Assembly (NCBI GenBank): GCA_013368315.1 | Contig: JAACJM010000322.1 | Span: 1-64,000 of the forward strand | From: Tetrapyrgos nigripes | Lineage: Eukaryota; Basidiomycota; Agaricomycetes; Agaricales; Campanellaceae | Reading direction: 5' to 3' | Length of the DNA: 64,000 bases | Shown: one piece after another, positions 42,198 to 53,474 of the stretch | Position numbering within the stretch: the stretch's first letter is position 1 | How the letters are laid out: each line of letters opens with the position of its first letter | Translations under genes and position numbers: made by a program | The notes under the pieces: model-generated | The model's database searches: none | What the model was told of the DNA's origin: nothing | What the model saw: only the letters and a program-made list of their open reading frames with translations

Positions 42198-43070
42198 ATG
42201 TCCGTAATCTACCCTCCTATATCCTCCAATTCAGTCTCTTCCAATCCAATTGGGAACCCTAGCAACTACACCAACATCCAAGAGCTTCCAGACGATGCAA
42301 AGTTTAATGGTGACAATTACATGTCGTGGAAGGCGGCGATGATGCGACACACCAAGTTGAAGGGGTTGCAACTGTATTGGGAAGGGAAAGTGGTAGTGCC
42401 AACTGAGATGACGGACCTGAATGAGCAGTTGACGGCCACAGCGATTAGCGATCGTAAACCGAACTTCTTCGAGTACGAGATTCGCGAGTCAGTGGCATAC
42501 CTAACCTTGTGGTACAACATCAAGAACCCTGACACATTAGGCTTTGAAGAAGGGAAGACGTCAGCCGAGTTATGGGAATACTTACGAAAGGAATACACGC
42601 TATCGAGCCACCTTGCTTGTCAGAGGAAGGAGGATGTACGAGTGGCAATGTTACTGGAGATAATGGGTATGCGGCGAAGTATAGGAAACTTCGAAAGGAA
42701 GCGACAGTTGCAGGGGCAACATTTAGCGAATCCCAATTCGTGACGATGTTCCTCAACTCTTTTCCTCGCACCTCGGAATGGATCCCAGTTGTTGGCACAC
42801 TCCTGACCGAGCCCAACACCACCTTCAGTGTTGCAGCCGGATGGCTTCAGGAACATGTGAGGCTGATGGGTGGAGGAACTGGTGGAGGGATCCAGGGGTT
42901 AGAAAAGGTCTCGGCACTGCAGGCGCAGGTGAAAGAGTTGACAGATAAAATGGGCGCTATGCAGACGTTGAGACAAGGACCATCCAATCCGGATCTCGAA
43001 TGCTCCAATCCGAAGTGTAAACATTGAGGACACACCATCGAGAACTGTTTTCAGAGAAGGAGGAGGGAAA
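42198..43070 (+). pseudogene. Copia gag, frameshifted
   Basis: ATG at 42198; N-terminal ELPDDAKFNGDNYMSWKAAM and LRKEYTLSSHL are typical of Copia gag. A frameshift near 42660 moves the coherent reading to the next frame (AKYRKLRKEATVAGATFSES, FLNSFPRTSEW). The zinc-knuckle-like CSNPKCKH-GHTIENC is split by TGA at 43027 and a further indel near 43060 alters the frame. Confidence 0.85.
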
Positions 43071-44259
43071 CAGGGTCAGTATCCATCTTGGTGGAAGGGA
43101 AAGAAGGATGTTAATCCACCCACCTCGAATAACTCCACCTCAACATCCTCGAATCCGTCTGCGAGCAGCACTATGACCAGGGTCTTGGCCTTGAATATGA
43201 CCTGAGGATGAAAATGCCGCCAATAACTCCATACCCGATCCATCTATCTATATTCTTGCCGATTCAGGTGCATCACATCACTTCTTCCAAGATCGCTCGC
43301 ATTTCGTCACATATTCCCCATACACCAAGAAAGGGGACTCGTCTCACACTGGGGTAGCCTTCGATATTGTGGGGAAGGGTGATGTGCGGGTAGAGGTGAC
43401 CTATAAAGGAGAACCAGTTCAGATGGTATTCCGAGATGCTCTACACGCACCCAACGTATCGAATAACTTACTTTCAACTGGCATTCTTGACAAGTTGGGA
43501 TATAAAGCGGAACTTGGCGATAGGAAGATGGTGTTTGTGGATCCTAACGGCTCTGAAGTCTTCGAGGCAAAGTTAGAGAGTGGTGTATACATTGTGAAAG
43601 CAAATCTAGCCTCACCCTCTGCAAACACATCCAATGTCATCCAACTACCTTCCGATATCTGATTCCTCCACTGTGCTAGTGGCCATGCAATGCCTGAACG
43701 TATCGAAATGGCGTATGGTCTTGTTGATGGCGTCCCTGAAATAAAAGGGGCGAGGAGGAAAATGGGGACCTGCGAGGATTGCAAACGTGCGCACACAGAC
43801 AAGCAACCTCACCCAGATAGTACTGAAGTTGTCACAGAGGCGAATTTCTGATGGTACCTTGACGTATGGGGACCTGCCCAAGTGAGATCGGTGGGAGGAC
43901 ACTTGTATGCGTTGTTTGGGGTAGATGCTGGAACCTCAAAAGATATGGTGGATTTCTTGAATAATCGAACTGCCGAAACCTTGATTGGGAAGCTTGAAGT
44001 CAGAAGAACAACTGCGGAAACGCAAATGGGGAAGAGACTGAAGAGGATCCGAACTGACAACACACCTGAGTGGAGGTCTATTGCTTTTTGGGAATGGACT
44101 ACAAGCCGCAGCATCATCCACGAATTCACGGCCCCATATACATCCCCATCGAATGGTCCTGCAGAACATGGCATCGGCGTCATGTTGAACAGTACTTGTG
44201 CTCTGTTGTTTGATGCGAAAGTTAGCAGCAGAATGGTGGGCACAAGCGATGGCGACCTA
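43070..44259 (+). pseudogene. Copia protease and integrase N-terminal part, decayed
   Basis: Protease ILADSGASHHFF near 43258, GAG-pre-integrase remnant (HCASGHAMPE...CEDCKRAH), and integrase core YLDVWGPA, RIRTDNTPEW and NGPAEHGIG (D, D, E) up to the Tc1 insertion at 44258. In-frame stops are TGA at about 43203, 43660 and 43849. Confidence 0.85.
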
Positions 44260-44587
44260 CAGTGGGTCAAAAAATTGTCCACATGTTTCGCATTTTTGGA
44301 AAGATTGCCAATTTAAGCAATACTGAGTAGAGATATTGAAATGTGGTCAGTGATGGGCAGAACGCCCTTGATAAGAGCTACAATAATCTGTTTTTATTTG
44401 TCCTATTTGGCTCAAAACTCATGGAGATATGATTGATTTAAAATGGTATGTCATTTGGACAATTTTTTGAGTTGCCACTTCAAAATCAGTATTGTAACTA
44501 TGTGATGTCTCATAGATGACATCATAAGTGGAGTTGTACAATGATGCAATGGCTACATCATAATGATATCATAGCTGCCAGCTGGAC

Positions 44588-44595
44588 CATATATA
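44588..44595 (+). promoter_or_regulatory. TATA box of Tc1 B transposase
   Basis: CATATATAAGG about 40 bp upstream of the ATG at 44631. It favours that start over the ATG at 44541, which lies upstream of the TATA box. Confidence 0.5.
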
Positions 44596-44630
44596 AGGGC
44601 ATCCAGTTGTTCTATAGCCCTCATCAAATC

Positions 44631-45647
44631 ATGAGACCCATCACATCCACCCAGAAAGACAATATCCTCTCTCTCCTCCAAACTTCTGCTTCATCCAGGG
44701 AAATCTCTGCTAAAACTGGGGTATCCAAGTCAAAGATTGCTTCTCTGGCCAAAGAGATGTATCCTGACAAGGAGAACCATCAAGCAGGGCGTCCTAGAAA
44801 GCTGTCTACCACTGATGAACGTGCTGCTATCCAACAAATCAACACTGGCAAAGCTGAAAATGCTACAGAAGTGGCCAGAAACATCAATCCCCTCCTTGAC
44901 CAACCTGTCTCCACCCAAACCATTCGAAATTCCCTTCTCAGGCATGATGTGGACACATCTAAAACGAAGAAGAAGCCCAAACTCACTGCAGCTCACAGGA
45001 AGGCTCGTTTAAACTTTGCACAGAAGTACAGAAACTGGACTGTGGATGACTGGAAAAGGGTTATTTGGTCAGATGAGACTAAAATCAATCGATATGGGTC
45101 AGATGGACAGCAGTATGTGTGGGGGAGGAAGGGTGAATCCTTGGGAGAGAGAAATGTGGTGGAAACAGTCAAATTTGGAGGAGGAAATATCATGGTGTGG
45201 GGATGTATGGGGTGGGAAGGAGTTGGAAACATGGCAGAGGTGGAGGGCAGGATGAATGCAGAGCAGTATGTGGACATTTTGGAGAACAACCTTCTGGAGA
45301 GCATGGATATTTTGGGTGTTGATCCAGAGGTGGCCATTTTTCAGCAAGACAATGATCCTAAACACAAGTCAAAACTGGCCACCAAGTGGTTTGAAGACAA
45401 CAACATCCATTGCATGAGCTGGCCTGCTCAATCTCCTGACCTGAACCCCATTGAACACCTCTGGACAACCCTCAAACACAAGCTCAATGGATATGACACA
45501 GCACCCTCTGGAGTTTGGGAAATATGGGACAGAGCAGCTGAAAAGTGGGATGAAATCACAGAAGAAGATTGTCAGAAATTGATCAGGAGCATGCCTAGAA
45601 GGATTGAGGCTGTGTTGAAGGCCAAAGGAGGGCATACCAAGTACTGA
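44631..45647 (+). CDS. Tc1 transposase B (DD34E), intact
   Basis: 338 residues from ATG 44631 (MRPITSTQKDN), close to the usual 340 of Tc1 transposases. N-terminal paired-type helix-turn-helix (ILSLLQTSASSREISAKTGV), GRP hook AGRPRKLS, then a second HTH region. Catalytic triad: D in VIWSDETKI, D in IFQQDNDPKH, E in PDLNPIEHLW, the last two separated by 34 residues. C-terminus RIEAVLKAKGGHTKY. It binds the long TIRs and performs cut-and-paste at TA. Nothing in the frame is missing, so the element may be mobile or only recently silenced. Confidence 0.95.
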   Translation: MRPITSTQKDNILSLLQTSASSREISAKTGVSKSKIASLAKEMYPDKENHQAGRPRKLSTTDERAAIQQINTGKAENATEVARNINPLLDQPVSTQTIRNSLLRHDVDTSKTKKKPKLTAAHRKARLNFAQKYRNWTVDDWKRVIWSDETKINRYGSDGQQYVWGRKGESLGERNVVETVKFGGGNIMVWGCMGWEGVGNMAEVEGRMNAEQYVDILENNLLESMDILGVDPEVAIFQQDNDPKHKSKLATKWFEDNNIHCMSWPAQSPDLNPIEHLWTTLKHKLNGYDTAPSGVWEIWDRAAEKWDEITEEDCQKLIRSMPRRIEAVLKAKGGHTKY

Positions 45648-45887
45648 GCTAGCACTTTCTGTATTTTCACTTGCATGTCAAAAAATTGTCCAAATGACAT
45701 ACCATTTTAAATCAGTCATATCTCCATGAGTTTTAAGCCAAATAAGACAAAACAGACAGAATATTGTAGCGTTTATCAAGGGCTTTCTGCCCATCACTGA
45801 CCACATTTTAATATCTCTACTCAGTATTGCTTAAATTGGCAATCTTTCCAAAAATGCGAAACATGTGGACAATTTTTTGACCCACTG

Positions 45888-48200
45888 TACATCTATGTCA
45901 AGAACCTTTTACCTAATACGAGGAGAGTTGTGCCCAAGGAGAAATGGACTGGCCAGAGACAGAACGTCTCACACCTTGTACCCTTTGGGAGCATCGAGTT
46001 TGCGCATATTCCAGCTAAGACTGGCAGAGGAAAGCTGGATGCGAGGGGATACAAGTGTCAGATGGTGGGATACAATGGGAGGAAGGTGTACCTGGTTAAG
46101 GACTGGGAGACTAAGGATATCTATCGGACCAGCGACATTGTTTTCGAGAAGTCGAATGGGCATTGGGTTTCGGAAGTTGAGGGGAGAATGAGGACCTCCT
46201 ATTTTTAACTCCAACTTCAAAACCCCACGAGGCTTCCGAGGATTCTGAACACGCGACCTCGGAAGATCCTGAACTGACGTCAGTACCTGATCAAATTCCT
46301 GAGACTCCGTCGACTCAAACGCCTCCTCATATTCCAAATGCACCTCTACCTAAATGGAATCATCGTACCCAAGCTGAAATATGGGGTACTGTACCCACTC
46401 GATCTTCCACTCGCGCCCACAATTTAACCCAGAAATTTATCGAGTCGAAGGAGTATGAGGATCGAGAGGGAAGCGCACATGAAAGAGGCAAAGAGTGGGC
46501 TAATAAGGATGAGACTGAAGTGCAATTACTTCCTGAATTCGACGAGGACATACCCCATACTGCCCATAACGCCTCTTCCACAACCGTACTCGAACCAGAC
46601 AACACTTGGGTTCCCAACTCATATCCCGAAGCGATGAAAAGACCGGATCTCTGGATGCCCGCTATGGAGAAGGAATTGTCAAAACTCGATTCAAGGAAGG
46701 CGTTTACTCCTGTACAAAAGCCGAAAGATGTGAGGGTCATTACAACCAGATGGGTGTTCGCTTTACGCCTTGATGGGAATGGGAGGATCACGGAAAGGCG
46801 TGCTCGGTTGGTAGTGAGAGGGTATGATCAGGTGAAAGGGGTGCACTATGAGGACACATGGGCTATAGTTGCGAGATACGAGTCGGAACGATTTGCCATT
46901 GCAATCGCAGCATACAAAGGCCTTGACCTATGGTCCGGAGATTTCACTGGGGCTTACCTCAACGCAAAACCCCAAGGCGTTAATTATCTCACCCTCCCAG
47001 AAGGCTTCGAAAACTGTTATTCCTTACGCAATGGTAGCGAGACCGTCCTCATCATGAAAATCAATGTTTATGGTTCTATGGATGCAGGAAACAATTGGTA
47101 CAAATTGCTTGACCAACAATACCGCGACTTAGGTTTCACATCCAACCCAGCAGACCCTTGTGTTCGATTTTGCCGTATGAATTTGGGCCAGACGATCACG
47201 GTAACATATACTGATGATGTGACTGGGATATCGTCTACTGAAGGTGATGGATTGAGGGCGAGGAAGGAGATAGCTGAGCAGTTTGAGTTTAGGGATTATG
47301 GGAAGCTGGATGTTGTTATAGGAATGACAGTGAAGAAGGACAAGGACACGGGAAACATATCTCTCTATCAACGCCCACTCATCGAGAAGACGTTGGAACG
47401 CTTTGGCATGAAGGATTGCATGCCAAAGTATACACCCTTGTCCCCTGGCCTCAGTTTCATCGATAGCCAACCCCATCCGATCCCAACTGCCGACAAGCTC
47501 TTCATGATGGACAAACAGTACTATAGCTTGGTTGGTGCCTTGAATCACATCAGCCAGGGAACTTGTCCTGATATTTCCTTTGCTGTCTCACTCCTTCAAC
47601 GATACGCTAACGACCCCCGGCCTGTACATTGGGCGTCTGCCCTCCATCTTTTGGCATATCTCAAGACCACAACTAAGTATCAAATCACTTATCAACGTCA
47701 ACAACCGGATGAGGAAGATAGGTTGAAACCAGTGGGGTATGCTGATGCGTCCCATGCTGACATCAAAGAGGAGAATGGGGAAGCTACGCGAAAGTCAACA
47801 ATGGGATATGTTTTTTATGGTGGCTGGTGGTGCTGTGTCGTGGTCCTCGTCGAAACAACGTGTCGTTGCACTATTGACTACGGAGGCGGAATACTTGGCC
47901 CTAGTACATGCAGGGAGGCAGGCAAAATGGATGTGGAAGTGGCTAGATGGGGTGCAGATGAGAAAGGAGTATCCCTTCACAATCCATGTCGACAATACCA
48001 GTTCCATTTCCCTCACCAAAGCGACCACGAAACATGGACATACTAAACATTTTGACACTGCTTGGGCATGGATTCGAGACGCTGTTCGAGAAGGCGAGCC
48101 AGGTGACAAAAATGTTGCAGATTTATTCACCAAATCCTTGAATCGTCCCGCAGTGGAGAAGTATGTGAAAGAGCTAGGTCTGACTGTTGGAGAAGATTGA
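45888..48200 (+). pseudogene. Copia integrase C-terminus, RT and RNase H, decayed
   Basis: Resumes after the Tc1 with KEKWTGQRQNVSHLVPFGS and KTGRGKLDARGYKCQMVGYN (integrase C-terminal). RT follows from about 46520 (KELSKLDSRKAFTPVQKPKD, AIAAYKGLDLWSGDFTGAYL), with YTDD at the catalytic site, then RNase H (VGYADASHAD, TTEAEYLALV, HVDNTSSISL, HTKHFDTAWAWIRD), ending at TGA near 48198. One extra T in a T-run at about 47811-47816 shifts the frame within RNase H. The stretch 46200-46520 is also out of frame with its flanks. Confidence 0.85.
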
Positions 48201-48215
48201 CAGAGATGTCGGAAC

Positions 48216-48225
48216 TCAGGGGGAG
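48216..48225 (+). promoter_or_regulatory. Copia polypurine tract (decayed element)
   Basis: CAGGGGGAG immediately before the 3' LTR at 48226; same core as in the element at 17898-24960. Confidence 0.7.
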
Positions 48226-48619
48226 TGTAGAGGAGACGAGTTCCTACATCCATAATAAGTAATTTCCTTTTTTCTATCTTCATCCTATTCCTTTTCCCTA
48301 TCTTTGTTACTCTACTCCAAGTCCATGATCTGTATATTTGATTTTCGTACTTGATCTGTACATACGAGCCTTCACTTATACCATACGACACCGTCTCGAC
48401 ACACCTCAGTTGTTCCCACTACGTTGTGTGAACCTGAGGTGTGTCCCTATACCTGTATTCATTCCCTTCTTCATAACTAACCATATTATATTTACTACAG
48501 TACCCTTTTACTTATCGGTACTCTATTCTGACAGGTACTGTAGTTTGTCTAACACAGTTGTTCCCACTACGTTGTGTGAACCTGAGTACCCTTTTACTTA
48601 TCAGTACTCTATTCTGACA
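48226..48619 (+). repeat. Copia 3' LTR (decayed element)
   Basis: 394 bp, TG...CA, numerous substitutions relative to 41718-42109, followed by the target duplication GAACT. Confidence 0.9.
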
Positions 48620-48742
48620 GAACTTTGTCTGTTTCTTTTCTCTCTGTAAGTCGTTAACTGTAAATCTTTGTGACAATTGTTTCCGAACACTAAATGTATA
48701 TGTAGAACCAGCAATAATTTGCCCCGTGCACCCCATCTCAAA

Positions 48743-50580
48743 ATGTCTCTTCCTTGTGGGCCCAATTGTGAACGCAAGTGTAAAAGTAAGTTGTTAGAAA
48801 CTTTACATGGAGTGATTGAGGTTTTATTGACCGAACTTAGCGATAGAATTATCGGATTCTGATTCAGGCGCAGACACTCCCCAAATAGCAACTAATCCTT
48901 TCACAAAATCCCACAAGAAAGGCAAGGGAAAAAGCGAAAACTCAGATCCTTCCCTTGAGCTCGTGAAAGGGAAGAAATCTGTTGTCCGTGTCATCACCAT
49001 TGATGAGGCACCAGAGGTTTGGCTGATCCCTCACAGTGATACACCAATCGCATACATTCTTGATTTGAATGGGAAGCCGGAGTGTCTTTCCAATGGTGAC
49101 AGAATGCTGACTGTTGATGGCTTCATCAAGAAGGAGGTATGTTCTGAAGTCCTTTATCTGATCCAATATTGCATCTCACACTTAATAGTGCCAGGATGCG
49201 TGGGGTGGTGATACAGGTACAGGAAAGTTTCATCAGTAGGTCACCATTGCCATCTTTGTTTGATTTAACTCACTGAAGCTTCATGGGCCATAGAGGTGTT
49301 CAGAACCTCAAGGCCTACATCTCAGAAGAAGACCTCAAGTACCTCAAGAGTTTTCCGGATCTCGATTCAGACCTCAAGATTGCCCAGTATGCTTCTTACT
49401 GTGATGCTCATCCTCATGAAAATGTCCAAGGTGAGACTCGGGATCATACTCTACTTTCTTTATTCTGTCTAAGCATTAATATTAAGCTTGGTGGAGGCAT
49501 AAGGAAAGCTATCCTTGGCTCCTGTCATCGCTGAATCGACACCTCTTGTTGATGGATCCTTCTCATTGGGACATTGTCCCTGCTAACACAAATATGATTG
49601 AGGGTAGCGATGCACAAGACAATCAAGTGACTGGAATTCAGCACAGTCTGCTCGACAGCATTCATTTGTGAGTTTCTTATAACATACTTATTGGTTCTGT
49701 TTGCGGACTGACAGCATTACCCAGGTGTAAGCAGTTTGACGATGACACTGCTCAAACTGTTCTTGCCTCAAAAGCGAGCTCTGTCCTTTCTAAAAGCAAC
49801 AACACCATTCTAGATCATTTCAAAGCTCGGAGAAGTCGTCAAGAGACTCAATGCAAGCGCCAGAAATTATCGCAGCTGGAGGGAGATCTTACTGCAGAGC
49901 TCAAGGCCAGTCAGGATCGGTCAAAACAACTGCAGCAGCAGATCAAAGGTATTAAGGAGGCACAAAAGTGCTCATCAACAAAGGCTCCCAGCACAGCTAC
50001 TTCTACTCGACTACCCTCATCACATATGTTGATTTACTACATTTTGTAGCTTTGCAATTCATGTACGTATCAAAGATCTTCTTGAACGCTTGACTGTGCT
50101 GCAAAGCCTTTCAACGCCTCGCTCAAATAGGGTTGTATCAGTAGCTACACCATCATCTGGCAAGTCTAGCTCGGGTGGATCAGGCACTCCAATGGATCCT
50201 GGTGTATTTTCCTTCTCTGTCATCGTGCGCATTCACTGATACGTTCCACTAATGGCAGTGCTTATTGACTTTGACATTCCAGCACCACGTCACAGTGCAG
50301 ACACCCCATCGCTTTATTCCCCCTTGAGATTTCAGTTCCAGGCACATCTAATTACATGCAGACGCCGCTTCGCAAAGTCTGGAACCGTGCTACGCAGCTT
50401 TCCGAAAATGCTGATAATTGGGATTGGGAAACAATCAATGCAGCGCTAGCGGAGTGCGATGGCCCAGCCCCAGCCCCAAACTCTTACTACTTTGCTACCT
50501 CCCCCTCAGGCGAACCTAGGCTATACCCAGTGGAAGGAAACGAAGATATCCTTGCATCATTCCCTGCTCCATCGAAATAA
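48743..50580 (+). pseudogene. Intron-rich R-unit gene, copy B
   Basis: Exon 1 48743-48785 (MSLPCGPNCERKCK); GTAAGT intron; exon 2 with ELSDSDSGADTP, TIDEAPEVWLIPHSDTP and MLTVDGFIKKE; exon 3 DAWGGDTGTGKFH; exon 4 GHRGVQNLKAYISEEDLKYL to CDAHPHENVQ; exon 5 AWWRHKESYPWLLSSLNRH, then SHWDIVPANTNMIEGSDAQD; exon 6 coiled coil; exon 7 DLLERLTV...SSGKSSSGGSG; last exon LIDFDIPAPRH and, after a one-base loss near 50335 relative to copy A, MQTPLRKVWNRATQLSEN, ending FPAPSK at TAA 50578-50580. The family is probably a transposon-borne Agaricomycete protein with its central catalytic part missing. CpG-type changes (CGC to TGT, Arg to Cys) in exon 1 relative to copy A are visible. Confidence 0.5.
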
Positions 50581-51340
50581 TGATTTAGTTGCACTATTTT
50601 TTTCTTTGAGTCATTTCTCTTCCATTTTATTATGTTCTATTCGTAGTAGTATGTTCTTACATTACAGTCAATATAAGTAGCCTAATGTCCGTACAAAACA
50701 TTGGAAAAACAGCCATTTGAGTGCTCAAAGATGACAGTGGGAACTTAGGCACTTATCAAAAGGTGAACCGTAACTTTTGCTGTGATGTAGCCACAACCTT
50801 TTCTATTATTTTAGTAGACAGTCATGGCTTAACTTGTGATCATGAAATCATGCTTTAGGCAGAGAAATGCGCACTGCCGATAGAGGACCTCACTCAAACC
50901 TTACTTCAATAGACCATAAGTTGCATCTTACTAATCACTATTTGTCATTCTCACCTTTTTTCTTTTGCTCAAGTTCGTCATGTGTAATCCAATATTCTCA
51001 CCACGCTAATTTTTACTCTTGCCAAATCTGCAGCAGGAGAGAAGGCGGCGGGATTTGTGGGCGGGACTTCCTCTATTGGGAAAAGATGCCATCAGCGTCG
51101 GGAATGCATGGCGCTGGCATGTTTCCGGCATTTTGGTGTAGCTCTAGACACGACATTTGATCTCCGGACAGGACATCTTATCAGCATTCCTAATCAATGG
51201 CAGATATACCAAATACAGAAGGAAAACTTTTTCTTTTTCTTTCTTTTCATTACTACTGCTGTCGCATCCCTTCAACGGTACATTCAAACTAAGGATGATC
51301 AATACTCAAGGAAGTTACCGTTGCCCTCAAGGACATGGTC
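50581..51340. other. Spacer after R copy B
   Basis: About 760 bp without a recognised gene. Short frames around 50867-51160 show no domain. Confidence 0.4.
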
Positions 51341-53059
51341 TACATCAGGAAAAGCCTTATATACAACTTCATGCAATAACTGTATAATTATGCATTTTAT
51401 GCGCAAAAATGCAAAAATTTACACAACTTACACAGTGTTTTGCATAAAGTTTGAGACTAGTGGAATAATTATGCATTCAGAGCAACTTTATGCATCCTAG
51501 TGCATGGCGCATGCTCGAAGTTGGATAAAAAAGCGTACTGCCGGAACACCTACATTCCACTCTTTGGTGCAACAGGTCCGTACCCGTATCGTCGCCAAGG
51601 TCTGGGTTGGTTGAGACGGTACAGGCAACACGGTCGCAAAGACTGTATACGGATGGTATACGACCCGTATCCGTATCGTACACACAGTTGCAAGAAATAC
51701 GGTACAGTTACGGGTAGTCCATAAAAAATACGACCCGTAAGAAATACGACCGTAACCGTATACGGACGGTTGAGAGCCCTAACGGTAGCAAGACTACCGA
51801 TTGCCCCATCTCCGTTATTCCCCATGACTCCAAGTATGACCTAGAATCCTCCCATTACTCAACAATGTTGCAAGTACATAGAGTGTTTTTCAGAGTCATA
51901 GAGTGTTTTTCAGTGTAAGTATGACAATAGGTACAACAGCAAGCCCGAACGCAATTGGAGCCTTAAGCTTGATTGACGGCAGACTGAAGAATTCAAACTC
52001 CGATGGAAGAACTGTACAGTTGATCGAATTTGATGTAAACAAACAGTCACCTGACCCATGTTGACTTCGTTTCTTTTCAACTTCGGACCTCATCAACTCA
52101 AGGTAGCAGTATTCCCGTGCAATCTCTTACCCCCCTCTACATGTTTCCAACGTCGCCCTCACTGCCTTCAGTCTGCAAGAGCAACCTTCGTTCGAGATTT
52201 TGCGCACATTGTACATCCCGACACGCCGCGTTTTTATAAGTAGCTTCTTTGTATTCTGCATATGTCTGCCTGACGGTGCACTACGGTATGTCTTCTGCGC
52301 ATGTTCCACACCGCAAAATGCTCATAACCTCTCCACGTCTCTGTCTTTTGCGTTACTTTAGGTACAACGTCTGCAGGACTGCCCATGACAAATGTCGCTC
52401 AGCCAGTACCCTTGATTGTTTTGTGCTCTGCATGGTTCGTCTTCTTTTTTTCTTTTGCTTCTCTTCCACTGTCTGATATTTTCTGTTGCCCTGTCTTTGA
52501 TCCTTGCTGAGCCGTACCATTGGTCACCGGGATTTAGCATGCCACATGTGTTTGGATATGTCTCGTGCCTCTCGGTCTTATTGATTGCACGGAGCCTCAT
52601 TGATGTATGCTCAAGGTATGTGCGCAGCACTCCTTATCCTTTCTTCGAGCTAATAATTCTTATGACAGCCTTTCGTTTGATAATATGTCTAGATTGTGTA
52701 GAGACTGTGGTCTATTTGTATGATATTGCTTGTAGATAGTGTAGCTTATCGTTATGATTGTACTTCGAGTAGTTGCCAATACACTTCTTGCTATCTATTC
52801 ATCTTCATTGTGTCAAATGTGATAACTAGGCAGGTATCTCACTGTGCATATTGTCGAGTAAAGGAGTATAATCTATGCATATCTATGTAGTCTGTTGCGT
52901 AAGATGTGCATAATTGTGCATAAGTTTTGGAACTCAAGAAAGGACTTGCATGAGGAGCATAATATGCATAATCTTGCAATTTAACGCATTCTCATGCATT
53001 TTTCGGTCTTTTTCATTCCTTTATTGCATGAAGTTGTATATGAGGCTTTTCCTGATGTA
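51341..53059. mobile_element. Non-autonomous element with Plavaka-like ends
   Basis: Inverted termini of about 39 bp with one mismatch: TACATCAGGAAAAGCCTTAT at 51341 and its complement ending 53059. The first 13 bases equal the Plavaka TIR at 6541. Inside, TGCATAA/ATGCAT words cluster next to both ends (51369-51490 and 52870-53030). A CCGTAT/ACGGGT-rich block (51570-51781) ends with GAGAGCCCTA. No transposase reading frame is visible. Target duplication not evident beyond a possible TA. Confidence 0.65.
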
Positions 53060-53387
53060 ATTCTCCTGCGCCAATGTCGACTTGGCACACCAGTACCTGG
53101 GTCCCGTTTCAGCGTGACATCAAGCGACACGTCGATGTAGACTTGGTCTATGGACTGGAGTCAAGTGAGTATGCGGTGGAGAAGTGAGAAGACGGTCGAG
53201 ACATTGAGAGAGCGGAGGGAGGGGGGTGTCCTATAGGTAGACAATTCAGTAAGTATTCGAAATAAATCAATATTTTGATTGGTCCATGAGAAACATCCGG
53301 GATGGAAATGGACGCTGGCTGGGCCAATATTTTCGATGATTCCAGTGCAGATAGAGAAAGTGGGAGGACTGTGGATGGAGGGCAGAG
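53060..53387. other. Spacer before D2
   Basis: 328 bp with no recognised gene. It borders the left junction of the segmental duplication. Confidence 0.4.
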
Positions 53388-53474
53388 GGTGAATGAAAGG
53401 CTATGTAAAGACTCACCTCGTCCCGTCCAGACGGAAAGGAAGGAGTGACGCGCTGACAAATCACTCCTCACTCC

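Larger units (their letters stand above)
44260..45887 (+). mobile_element. Tc1-type transposon B, apparently intact
   Basis: 1,628 bp with long inverted repeats of about 210 bp (44260-44470 and 45679-45887) starting CAGTGGGTCAAAAAATTGTC, flanked by TA duplications (44258-44259, 45888-45889). It is inserted in the integrase frame of the decayed Copia element. The single gene is uninterrupted. Confidence 0.95.
41718..48619 (+). mobile_element. Ty1/Copia LTR retrotransposon, decayed
   Basis: Plus-strand element flanked by the 5-bp duplication GAACT (41713-41717, 48620-48624). Removing it restores the sequence seen in R copy A near 14788. LTRs 41718-42109 and 48226-48619 differ at many positions, so it is older than the 17898 element. 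It contains a primer-binding site, gag, protease-integrase and RT-RNase H with several stops and frameshifts. A Tc1 element (44260-45887) sits inside the integrase region. Confidence 0.95.

Noticed and set aside
44541..44630. Upstream ATG at 44541 as the Tc1 B start
   Set aside because: It precedes the TATA box at 44588, and the added 30 residues are unlike Tc1 N-termini; ATG 44631 gives the usual length.
40308..51781. One large hAT element bounded by TAGGGCT at 40308 and AGAGCCCTA at 51781
   Set aside because: Flanking 8-mers do not match and the right end lies inside a separate element with Plavaka-like TIRs.
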